From: Symplocastrum torsivum CPER-KK1
GTDB taxonomy: Bacteria > Cyanobacteriota > Cyanobacteriia > Cyanobacteriales > Coleofasciculaceae
Assembly (NCBI GenBank): GCA_019358875.1
Contig: JAHHIF010000006.1
Span: 62,001 to 126,000, forward strand
DNA length: 64,000 bases
Direction of reading: 5' to 3'
How positions within the stretch are numbered: position 1 is the first letter of the stretch; each line of letters begins with the position of its first letter. The position numbers were made by a program, and so were the translations under genes. The notes beneath the pieces were generated by a model. The model was not told where the DNA came from and ran no database searches. It was given only the letters and a program-made list of their open reading frames with translations. Below are positions 27,377-34,690 of the stretch, in pieces.

Positions 27377-28522
27377 ATGTCAAAATTCAAGATAGCTGCT
27401 CTCGTCAGTACTATTTGCCTGATGGGTGTAGTTTTCTATTCCTCAGTGGTCTCTTCCCAGACTCCACAACCGACTGTTCGTCTGAGTACAGAGCCACCAC
27501 TCAGCGAAATCTTACCCTTTGAAGCAGAGGCAACGGTGCTGTCGTCTCCGGTGAGATTAACGTTGCAAGCTGTAGATGCTGCTGGTAAACGATTGGAGAA
27601 TGCCAAAATTCGCTTGCAAATTCTCACCCCACCCCACAATCCTTGGTTTCCTACAGATTTTCCAATTGTTGAGGGAACAGAGTTACTCGATATTGAGGGA
27701 GTGGCTGCCAAGGGTGAGTTGGAAATCCAGCAAATGTTACCGATTCGGGGGAATTACCAACTGTTGGTAAGCGTTAACCCAATTACAGCAAATGCTTTTG
27801 CACCAATTCAGCAAACACTAACGCTATCGGTGCCGGAAAATTGGGTTAAATACCGAAACTTTGGTATTTTAGCGGTGATTTTGCTAGCGGTAGGACTTGG
27901 TGGGGGGTTGGTGCTAGGAGGAAAGCAAGACATCCAGCCTGGGGAAATTGCGCCTGAACGAGTGCGACTGTTGTTGAGTGGAGCAATTGTTGTTGCGATC
28001 GCATCCTTACTCATTATTAACATCACGGCTGAACGCGCAGATTCTCATACTCAGGGGCATTCTTCCCAAAAGATAGAACCATCCGTTGTTCAGTCTCAGG
28101 CAGTTAAAGCAGAGATAATGGGGGATGTCAGTGCAACTGTTGGTCAACCTGCAAAGCTGGCTGTCCAAGTCTCCGACCCTACAACAGGTCAACCTGCAAC
28201 AGATGTGCTGTTGAAGATCAAAACGACTCCTGCTGAAGATGAATGGGTTGCATTTGCCTACGGGGGAGTACCTGATGCCAAAGGTCAATTGACGTGGGAG
28301 CAACAGTTTTTTGATGGCGCACCCCACAAGGTTGAAGTAGAAATTTTGCCTCAACCTCAAGCAAGACGGCAATTTTCACCATTGCGAATTGCACAAAACA
28401 TTGATGTCGAGGGAGTAGCGCCTCCCCTACACAGCCGATTAATTGTCTTGGCTTACTTTACAAGCCTCATTGTTCTGGGTTTGGTGATTGGATTGAGACT
28501 CAGAAACCGTTTAGTTTGGTAG
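27377..28522 (+). CDS. Membrane-anchored protein with two Ig-like domains, unknown function
   Basis: A 381-aa protein in the riboswitch-led locus. It has an N-terminal signal or anchor helix (about 5-25), an extracytoplasmic beta-rich domain (30-150), two adjacent membrane helices (near 160-180 and 195-215), a short His-containing stretch ERADSHTQGHSSQ, a second beta-rich domain (about 235-330, GDVSATVGQPAKLAVQVSD) and a C-terminal helix (LIVLAYFTSLIVLGLVIGL). The repeated domains recall YtkA-like or CopC-like Ig folds seen near metal transporters. It is not CbtA. Position between cbtB and the DUF1636 gene suggests a part in cobalt handling. Confidence 0.75.
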   Translation: MSKFKIAALVSTICLMGVVFYSSVVSSQTPQPTVRLSTEPPLSEILPFEAEATVLSSPVRLTLQAVDAAGKRLENAKIRLQILTPPHNPWFPTDFPIVEGTELLDIEGVAAKGELEIQQMLPIRGNYQLLVSVNPITANAFAPIQQTLTLSVPENWVKYRNFGILAVILLAVGLGGGLVLGGKQDIQPGEIAPERVRLLLSGAIVVAIASLLIINITAERADSHTQGHSSQKIEPSVVQSQAVKAEIMGDVSATVGQPAKLAVQVSDPTTGQPATDVLLKIKTTPAEDEWVAFAYGGVPDAKGQLTWEQQFFDGAPHKVEVEILPQPQARRQFSPLRIAQNIDVEGVAPPLHSRLIVLAYFTSLIVLGLVIGLRLRNRLVW

Positions 28523-28534
28523 TACTAAAGATTG

Positions 28535-28912
28535 ATGAATACACAACACGTTTTATTGGTTTGCAAAGCCTGTGCAACCGTTCGCATAGAAGGAGAACCA
28601 CAAGGGAAAAGCGGTGGTCAGCAATTACTAGAACAGTTACAGGACCTTCACTCTGATTGGGAACTTCGAGATGACTTCCAAATTCAGGAAGTTGATTGTA
28701 TGAGTGCTTGCAGTCATTCCTGTGCTATTTCTTTTGTGGCTCCTAACAAATACACTTACCTATTTGGTGACTTGCCAGCACAAAGCTGTGCAAAAGCAGT
28801 GTTAGATTGCGCCAAACTCTATTTTGCGAATCCCGGCGGGTATCTTGCCTGGGCAGACCGTCCGAAAGCTCTGAAAAATGGAATTATTGCACGGATTCCG
28901 CCTGTTGCTTAA
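28535..28912 (+). CDS. DUF1636 family ferredoxin-like metal-binding protein
   Basis: A 125-aa protein with the thioredoxin-like ferredoxin pattern: CKACAT near residue 11 and a second pair in VDCMSACSHSCAISF near residue 55. These cysteines could bind a [2Fe-2S] cluster or a metal ion. DUF1636 genes repeatedly sit beside cobalt and cobalamin uptake genes in cyanobacteria, as here. The frame opens at TTG 28532; ATG 28535 is the more likely start. It lies 12 bp after the membrane protein gene, so the two are almost certainly cotranscribed. Confidence 0.85.
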   Translation: MNTQHVLLVCKACATVRIEGEPQGKSGGQQLLEQLQDLHSDWELRDDFQIQEVDCMSACSHSCAISFVAPNKYTYLFGDLPAQSCAKAVLDCAKLYFANPGGYLAWADRPKALKNGIIARIPPVA

Positions 28913-29001
28913 TCCCAAGAAGGCAAAAGGTAAAAACGTTATTTTTACACTAGGGAGGTACACGCAAAAAGACTCTTCTAACGACTTACAGAGGTAGAGG
29001 G

Positions 29002-29290
29002 ATGCAACTAGAAGACTATTTTGAGTTTTTAGACCCAGATGATATTCGGCTGAAAGGGCATCGCATTGGCATTGATAATGTGATTGACGCAACGGATATT
29101 GGTAACAGACAACCGTAAAAGTATTCCTGGACATCTAGAAGCACACTGGGCAGCAGGTCGGCATATGTGGGGACTTCTTTGGTTGCGTCCAAGTGCTACG
29201 CTAAGCAGTTGGGCAGAAGCCCTTTTTCTGATTTGGGAGGCTTCTGAGACGGAAGAATTGCTCGATAAGGTAGATTGGATTCCATTTTAG
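29002..29290 (+). pseudogene. Remnant of a DUF433 / DUF5615 gene pair joined by deletion
   Basis: From 29002, MQLEDYFEFLDPDDIRLKG and then HRIGIDNVID match the first 30 residues of DUF433 proteins. At about 29085 the sequence switches to the end of a DUF5615 PIN-like protein in another frame: RILVTDNRKSIPGHLEAHW, GLLWLRPSATL and a closing KVDWIPF. The two families normally occur as adjacent genes and are regarded as a putative toxin-antitoxin pair. The DUF433 C-terminus and the DUF5615 N-terminus are missing. Neither product can be functional. The scar sits inside the cobalt locus between the DUF1636 gene and cobW. Confidence 0.8.
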
Positions 29291-29457
29291 GTAATTAATT
29301 GCCTGGGAGAAACTCATTAGCTGTAGACAGCGCAGAGCGCCTCGCGATTTTACCCTCTTATTTCAAAAGTGCGATCGCCTCTTCTTGATACATCACTTTT
29401 TAATCAACTGTTTCACTGCCTCAACTAATTAAAATCTAAGGTTTATTGGAGTTTTTT

Positions 29458-30495
29458 ATGGGTGCTAAAATTCCCGTTACAGTTGTTACTGGTTTTCTTG
29501 GTAGCGGTAAAACAACATTACTTCGCCACTTACTACAAAACAATCAAGGACGACGAATTGCTGTTATCGTGAATGAGTTTGGTGAAGTCGGGATTGATGG
29601 GGAACTGCTGCGTTCCTGCCAAGTTTGTGAAGAAGAAGACGCAACGACTAACATTGTGGAATTGACGAATGGTTGCCTGTGTTGTACCGTTCAGGAAGAA
29701 TTTCTCCCAACAATGCAAGAACTGCTAAAACGTAGTGAACAGATTGATTGTTTGCTCATTGAAACATCGGGGTTAGCCTTACCTAAACCGCTGGTTCAAG
29801 CGTTTCGTTGGCCGGAAATTCGCACGGGTGCTACGGTGGATGGTGTTATTACTGTTGTGGACTGTGAAGCTGTTGCGGCAGGTACACTTGTTGGTGACCT
29901 TGATGCGTTGACCGCGCAACGGGAAGCTGACCCGAATCTGGAACATGAAACGCCAATTGAGGAACTGTTTGAAGACCAGTTAGCTTGTGCGGATTTGGTG
30001 CTACTAACTAAGGTTGACCGGGTGGATGCTGAGACTCAAACCAAGGTAGAGGAGTGGTTACGACAGAAGTTGCCCATAGGGGTGAAGGTGGTTCCCTGCC
30101 GGGATGGAGAAATTAATCCTAACCTCTTGCTGGGATTTAATGCCGCAGTGGAAGATAATTTAGAGGCTCGTCCTAGTCACCACGATACTGAGGAAGAACA
30201 CGAGCATGATGACGAAATTAATTCGGTTCACTTGGTTTTAGATCAAGCCTTTGAACCGAAAGCGCTCACGGCAACACTGAAACAGTTAGTGCAAGACCAG
30301 GAAATTTACCGGATAAAAGGTTTTGTGGATGTTCCAAATAAGCCGATGCGGATGGTGGTGCAAGGAGTAGGCGATCGCTTTGAGCATTTTTTCGACCGTC
30401 CCTGGCAAGTATCTGAACCCCGCCAGACTCGCTTGGTATTGATTGGTCGGGCGCTTGACCAAGAACAAATTCAAGAAGTTTTGTGTTCTATTTAA
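29458..30495 (+). CDS. cobW: CobW family G3E GTPase (COG0523 metal chaperone)
   Basis: A 345-aa GTPase. P-loop GFLGSGKTTLLRHL starts near residue 11, the metal-site CLCC motif (Cys73, Cys75, Cys76) is in NGCLCCTVQEEF, G3 is within LLIETSGLA, and the base motif is LLTKVDRV. A His/Glu/Asp-rich linker, SHHDTEEEHEHDDE, precedes the C-terminal CobW_C domain. G3E GTPases deliver metals; with a cobalamin riboswitch and cbtB upstream, cobalt is the likely cargo. ATG 29458 has GGAG eight bases upstream and is preferred to the TTG at 29446. Confidence 0.9.
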   Translation: MGAKIPVTVVTGFLGSGKTTLLRHLLQNNQGRRIAVIVNEFGEVGIDGELLRSCQVCEEEDATTNIVELTNGCLCCTVQEEFLPTMQELLKRSEQIDCLLIETSGLALPKPLVQAFRWPEIRTGATVDGVITVVDCEAVAAGTLVGDLDALTAQREADPNLEHETPIEELFEDQLACADLVLLTKVDRVDAETQTKVEEWLRQKLPIGVKVVPCRDGEINPNLLLGFNAAVEDNLEARPSHHDTEEEHEHDDEINSVHLVLDQAFEPKALTATLKQLVQDQEIYRIKGFVDVPNKPMRMVVQGVGDRFEHFFDRPWQVSEPRQTRLVLIGRALDQEQIQEVLCSI

Positions 30496-30512
30496 CGAGA
30501 CTTAGACAAAAA

Positions 30513-30800
30513 TTAAGCCCAAATGAACCCAAGTCTGGCTTTATAAGCAGCAAACACGTCACGATCCCACTCCGGCTGTGAAATCACGACTTTTTCTATG
30601 CCCTGAGTCATCAGACGATTAATGTGAATCCTCTACTTATCCGAGGAAAGGCTACACTGATTCAGCACAACCAGGTGACGCTCATTCACCTATTGAATTG
30701 ACCAGGGTGCTTCTGTCAAAAAGCGGATGCACCTCTCCTACGGCGTTATCCGCCATTTGAGACAGGTTTTCTCGTTGACTTTCCCCTAATAATCCCCCGA
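30513..30800 (-). pseudogene. Degraded reading frame of unknown family
   Basis: Reading leftward, a protein-like stretch QMADNAVGEVHPLFDRSTL shifts frame near 30700 into VNERHLVVLNQCSLSSDK, meets a TAG, and resumes RIHINRLMTQGIEKVV to the end LGFIWA before a TAA at 30513. One frameshift and one stop separate pieces with coding-like composition. I do not recognise the family. Confidence 0.4.
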
Positions 30801-30802
30801 TC

Positions 30803-30905
30803 TATAGCGATTCTCATAGTCATAAGGTACGTCTAACTTTCTTACCAATTCCCAATTCCCGAAACCCCAGAACTTTGTACCTTACAAGTACGAAAAAAGC
30901 TATAT
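30803..30905. repeat. Inverted-repeat element, second copy of the 20538 element
   Basis: Left end TATAGCGATTCTCATAGTC with AAGGTAC and right end GTACCTTACAAGTACG with AAGCTATA are imperfect inverted repeats. Inside, CCAATTCCCAATTCCCGAAA followed by CCCCAGAACTTTGTACC is the reverse complement of the core of the element at 20538-20655. Confidence 0.65.
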
Positions 30906-30914
30906 ATAACGTTA

Positions 30915-30943
30915 CGTGAAGTTAATATGAAGTTTGTGTGAAG
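30915..30943 (+). promoter_or_regulatory. Three 11-bp-spaced direct repeats (PhoB-type) upstream of the first RTX gene
   Basis: CGTGAAG, TATGAAG and TGTGAAG start at 30915, 30926 and 30937, each separated by 4 bp. Seven-base repeats on an 11-bp period are the binding pattern of PhoB/OmpR-class response regulators. They lie 374 bp before the RTX start. Confidence 0.5.
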
Positions 30944-31194
30944 GGAAGCCGCTAGAACGCACTATATTTTCAGCCTATGCTTTTAGCCTATTTTCGTAAC
31001 CACACAGATATAACTTTTTGAATAATTGTTAAAACCTTTAAGGGCGAGTTTGGTCAAGCCGTATTCATTCAACTTTTTACACTTAATAAGTATTTAGATT
31101 TATAAGGTTTACAAAACTTGATTTTATAAAGAATAGATAAAGATGAAGCTTTGATGAACAGGTTGTAGCTTATTAACCCTATTATTTCGACATC

Positions 31195-31287
31195 AGTAGT
31201 CCTATAAAAAACAGGTTGGGCTGTCGTTAACGAGACAAAAAGCTAAGCGCTTAGTGTCGTCTGCTTTTCTTAGCTTTTAGGACTACT
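31195..31287 (+). other. Stem-closed leader before the first RTX gene
   Basis: AGTAGTCCTA (31195-31204) pairs perfectly with TAGGACTACT (31278-31287), closing a 93-nt domain. An inner stem AAAAGCTAAG / CTTAGCTTTT is also possible. It ends 29 nt before the ATG at 31317. A similar arrangement precedes the second RTX gene. Confidence 0.5.
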
Positions 31288-31316
31288 AGTTTTTAATAAT
31301 TAGGTAGGAACAACAA

Positions 31317-32636
31317 ATGGCTACTTTCAATGGGACAAACGACAACGATCTTATTATTGGTACCCTTGGTAGCGATCAAATTTTTGGGCTGGCTGGCAAT
31401 GATGGCATATTTAGCCTTGATGGCAACGATACAGTCTTTGGCGGCTCTGGGGTTGACATCATCATTGGTGGCGGTGGAAATGACAACCTCAATGGTGAGG
31501 ATGACAACGACGTAATCTTTGGTGACGCTCAAATCTTTGGTCAAGGCGGGAATGACACCATCAATGGTGGCAATGGGGATGATGTCATCTTTGGGGAAAC
31601 TGGCAGCGATATCATCTACGGTGAAAATGGGAATGATGTCATCAACGGCGAAGATGGGTTTGACCTCATTGATGGTGGTGATGGGTTTGATGTCATCAGT
31701 GGGGGCAATGACGATGACTTCCTCAATGGTGGTAATGGGAATGATGTCCTCAATGGTAACAACGGGTTTGATGGACTCGTTGGTGGCAATGGGGATGACC
31801 GACTTTTCGGTGACGAGGGCAATGACATCCTTAACGGTGGCAATGGGTTTGATGTCTTATTTGGTGGTGGGGGAAATGATGAACTACGTGGTGGTAATGG
31901 GGATGATGAACTCTTTGGTGACGCTGGCGATGACAGCATCGAGGGTGAAAATGGGAATGACATCCTCAATGGCGGGGATGGTAACGATACAATCTCTGGT
32001 GGAAGTGGGAACGATCGAATCTTTGCTGATGATGGGAATGACCAATTCTTTGGTGGGGACGGTATCGACTTAGCTGATGGTGAAGAGGGGGATGACACCC
32101 TCAATGGCGGGAATGATAACGATACGCTCTTTGGTAACCTTGGGAATGATACCCTTCTCGGTGAAGCGGGAGTAGACATACTCGTTGGTAGTGAGGGTAA
32201 TGACTCTCTCTTTGGTGGCGATGGAGATGATGTACTAGTTGGGATTGACCCTGCTGTTCCAGCCTTCGGATTTGGGGCAGGCGAGATTGATACGCTAACG
32301 GGTGGTGTAGGACGTGATTTATTCCTCCTCGGTGACAACGGAAACATCGAAGTAAATAACGGAACTCGAATCGATATCGAAAGGGAAAATCCTGAGGTTT
32401 ACTATGAGGGCGGTTTTAATAGTGACTACGCCCTTATTACTGACTTCACTGGCGGTGAGGATCGTATACAACTACGTTCAAATGACCAATTTAGCGGTTA
32501 TAGCTTTGGTACAATCTCCTCTGCCGATCTCCCCTCAGGCATAGGAATCTCGTTTAACAACGATTTAATTGCTATTGTTCAAGGGGTTTCGTTTTTTGAA
32601 CTATTTTCAGAGGAGAACAACTTCCTTTTTGTTTAG
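31317..32636 (+). CDS. RTX (hemolysin-type calcium-binding repeat) protein 1
   Basis: A 439-aa acidic protein. From about residue 8 to 310 it is an almost unbroken series of GGxGxDxLx nonapeptides (for example GGNGNDVLNGNNGFD), which fold into a calcium-loaded parallel beta-roll. The C-terminal module (LITDFTGGEDRIQL, then GIGISFNNDLIAIVQGVS) is shared with the second RTX protein. There is no N-terminal signal peptide; RTX proteins normally leave by a type I system that reads a C-terminal signal. No enzymatic domain is visible, so a surface-layer or extracellular matrix role is plausible. No T1SS genes are adjacent. Confidence 0.9.
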   Translation: MATFNGTNDNDLIIGTLGSDQIFGLAGNDGIFSLDGNDTVFGGSGVDIIIGGGGNDNLNGEDDNDVIFGDAQIFGQGGNDTINGGNGDDVIFGETGSDIIYGENGNDVINGEDGFDLIDGGDGFDVISGGNDDDFLNGGNGNDVLNGNNGFDGLVGGNGDDRLFGDEGNDILNGGNGFDVLFGGGGNDELRGGNGDDELFGDAGDDSIEGENGNDILNGGDGNDTISGGSGNDRIFADDGNDQFFGGDGIDLADGEEGDDTLNGGNDNDTLFGNLGNDTLLGEAGVDILVGSEGNDSLFGGDGDDVLVGIDPAVPAFGFGAGEIDTLTGGVGRDLFLLGDNGNIEVNNGTRIDIERENPEVYYEGGFNSDYALITDFTGGEDRIQLRSNDQFSGYSFGTISSADLPSGIGISFNNDLIAIVQGVSFFELFSEENNFLFV

Positions 32637-32714
32637 AAACATCAGGCTGATATTAACAGCAACAGCTAGCTATATCTGACTCAAATTCGTGTGTTCCCTT
32701 CCCTGAATAGGCTT

Positions 32715-34163
32715 CTATTTATTTTGTGATGTCCCTTCTAGCTGTTGCCCTAATTCCTGCCGCAGGCGATAGAGAATAGTATCTTGCTGTACTTCATTGA
32801 GAATGTTTTGAATGACTGTACTAGGACCAAGAGGTCCCCAAGTGCAGCCTTGTGCTAGATAAACCTGCGCCGCTTGACCGACAGCATAAGCCCCGTAACC
32901 CGCAACTCCAGCTTGTGCGATCGCAGCCCCGGCATAGGCAGTGATTCCTGTTGGGCTGTCAATTGTGGTAGCGATCGCAGATGCACTCTTTCCCACTCCC
33001 AGTAGAAGACTACTACCCAGTTCACCCAGCAGTAAGCCGCCGGAACTGACTAAAATCTTTTTCCAAAGCTTTCCAGCTTCGTAACTGGTCATCGGTAGAC
33101 CATACAGTCGAGAGAGAGAACGGATCAGTGCCAAATCTGCGATCGCACCTCCTACAACATCCAAAACCCCAATCGGATTGAGTGCAACTGCTAAAGCTTT
33201 GTACTTAGTGAAGCGCCAGATTAGTTCTTCCGCTTCGCTTCTTCGTAGATCAAGTGTTTTTTTCGCAATACTCACTTCTGCATTCCGGGCTTGAAATAGA
33301 GCATTGAGGGCTAAAAGCGATCGCCCTTCCCGGTTGAGTATCCTTAAAATTTTCTGCTTGAGTTCATCGACCTGAGGCGGCGGCGTTTCCCATTCATACG
33401 TTACCTCACCATCGGGCCATTCAACTCGGACTTCCAGGGGCGCAGGTTCTGCTGCTACCATCACAATCTCATCCGTTGATAGCATCTTTTGCAGTCGCCG
33501 ATCTTTAGGGCTACCCGTGCCAAGTTGTTGTAATTGTCGGTAAATTGCCTCACGATCTTGTTCTGGATAGAGGTCGATTTTGTTAAATACAAGAATCAGA
33601 GGCTTTTGGGTTTGTCGTAATTCACAAAGCGCCTGATACTCCGTGCGTGTGATATCACCAGCCACCACAAACAAAATTAAATCCGCGCTTAGCGCCACCT
33701 CCCGCGCCATCTCAGCGCGTGCCTCGCCCTCAATTTCATCTAATCCAGGCGTATCAATCAACTCCACCTGCACTTTTCCCTTGTTACTGGGTGTCCAGCG
33801 AACAGATTTCGGCCATTGGGTCACGCCATTGATGGGGCCCGTTTGCAGAATTTTCTTTCCTATCAAGGCGTTGACCACTGCCGATTTCCCACGACTGACC
33901 AGACCAAAAGCGGCAATACGAATCACTCCTTGGTCTAGCTTGTCGAGGGAAGACTTCAAAACCTCCAACTCGCTTCGCAAGGCGGCTTGCAGTTCAAAAT
34001 CCGGTAGATGGTTCTGGTGGCGACGCAAGTTAGCATACCAGGACAACGCCTGCCGCAAACTAGCACGAGTGCGGTTGAAGTGAGTTTCCTGCTGATTGTT
34101 ACGCCCAGTCGGGGTTTGACTTTCAGTAGATGGGTTGGGTTGAGAGGTTTCGGAATAACTCAA
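32715..34163 (-). CDS. GTP-binding protein with C-terminal DUF697-type domain
   Basis: A 482-aa TRAFAC-class GTPase. G1 is FGLVSRGKSAVVNAL near residue 88, G3 is LIDTPGLDEIEGEAR near 138, and G4 is LVFNKIDLYPEQ near 192. The C-terminal 150 residues are hydrophobic and Gly/Ala rich (DVVGGAIADLALIRSLSRLYG), matching the DUF697 region of membrane-associated GTPases related to Era and dynamin-like proteins. The N-terminus is a short low-complexity segment. No ATG starts the frame: the only available start is TTG at 34163, or a start further in. Its role is unknown. It lies between the two RTX genes, on the other strand. Confidence 0.82.
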   Translation of the reverse strand: MSYSETSQPNPSTESQTPTGRNNQQETHFNRTRASLRQALSWYANLRRHQNHLPDFELQAALRSELEVLKSSLDKLDQGVIRIAAFGLVSRGKSAVVNALIGKKILQTGPINGVTQWPKSVRWTPSNKGKVQVELIDTPGLDEIEGEARAEMAREVALSADLILFVVAGDITRTEYQALCELRQTQKPLILVFNKIDLYPEQDREAIYRQLQQLGTGSPKDRRLQKMLSTDEIVMVAAEPAPLEVRVEWPDGEVTYEWETPPPQVDELKQKILRILNREGRSLLALNALFQARNAEVSIAKKTLDLRRSEAEELIWRFTKYKALAVALNPIGVLDVVGGAIADLALIRSLSRLYGLPMTSYEAGKLWKKILVSSGGLLLGELGSSLLLGVGKSASAIATTIDSPTGITAYAGAAIAQAGVAGYGAYAVGQAAQVYLAQGCTWGPLGPSTVIQNILNEVQQDTILYRLRQELGQQLEGTSQNK

Positions 34164-34254
34164 GGTTAGACACAGAAGACAGGCTACAGATCTATTTTCC
34201 TCTAATAGCCAATCTGTTGGTGTGCCTCTTCACATTGGTGCGGAGAGGGCTTCA

Positions 34255-34302
34255 CATAAAGATTATATAAAGACAGTAGAACAATATAAAGGTTTTATAA
34301 AG
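34255..34302 (+). promoter_or_regulatory. Two pairs of 11-bp-spaced direct repeats (PhoB-type) upstream of the second RTX gene
   Basis: CATAAAG (34255) and TATAAAG (34266), then TATAAAG (34285) and TATAAAG (34296), are each spaced by 4 bp. They lie 389 bp before the RTX start, almost the same distance as the repeats at 30915 before the first RTX gene. Confidence 0.5.
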
Positions 34303-34573
34303 ACACACCCGCAACTGATTTCAGAACACGTCATATATTCAGCTTATAGTTCAAACCCATTTGCGTAATCATGCGGTCATGGCTTTTTGAACAAGTATAA
34401 AAAGTATTACAAACTATAGGCAGGATACAGGCGAATCCAGCATTATTTAACTTTTTTAACTTAATAAGCCTTTACATATATAAGATTTTATAAAAATTAA
34501 ATATATATAGATTAGATGAAGATAAGGCTTTATTTAAGAACTTTATCTTTACTAAATCTTATTATTTTCACAT

Positions 34574-34663
34574 AGGTAGAGTAATAAAAATGGAGGATTT
34601 ACCCAGGTTGCCGCTACAGAAACTAGGGCAATCAGCATTTGCTCCTTACTTTTTATAACTACC
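34574..34663 (+). other. Stem-closed leader before the second RTX gene
   Basis: AGGTAG and TAATAAAAA (34574-34590) pair with TTTTTATA and CTACCT (ending at 34663), closing a 90-nt domain that ends 27 nt before the ATG at 34691. Size and placement mirror the leader at 31195-31287, though the sequence differs. The rest of 34164-34690 is AT-rich and similar to the region before the first RTX gene. Confidence 0.45.
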
Positions 34664-34690
34664 TGTTTTTTAAATTCGAGGTAGGTATAG

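Noticed and set aside
31616..32347. 243-codon Ser/Pro frame antisense to RTX gene 1
   Set aside because: It is a mirror of the GGxGxDxLx codon repeats; the RTX gene on the other strand explains it fully.
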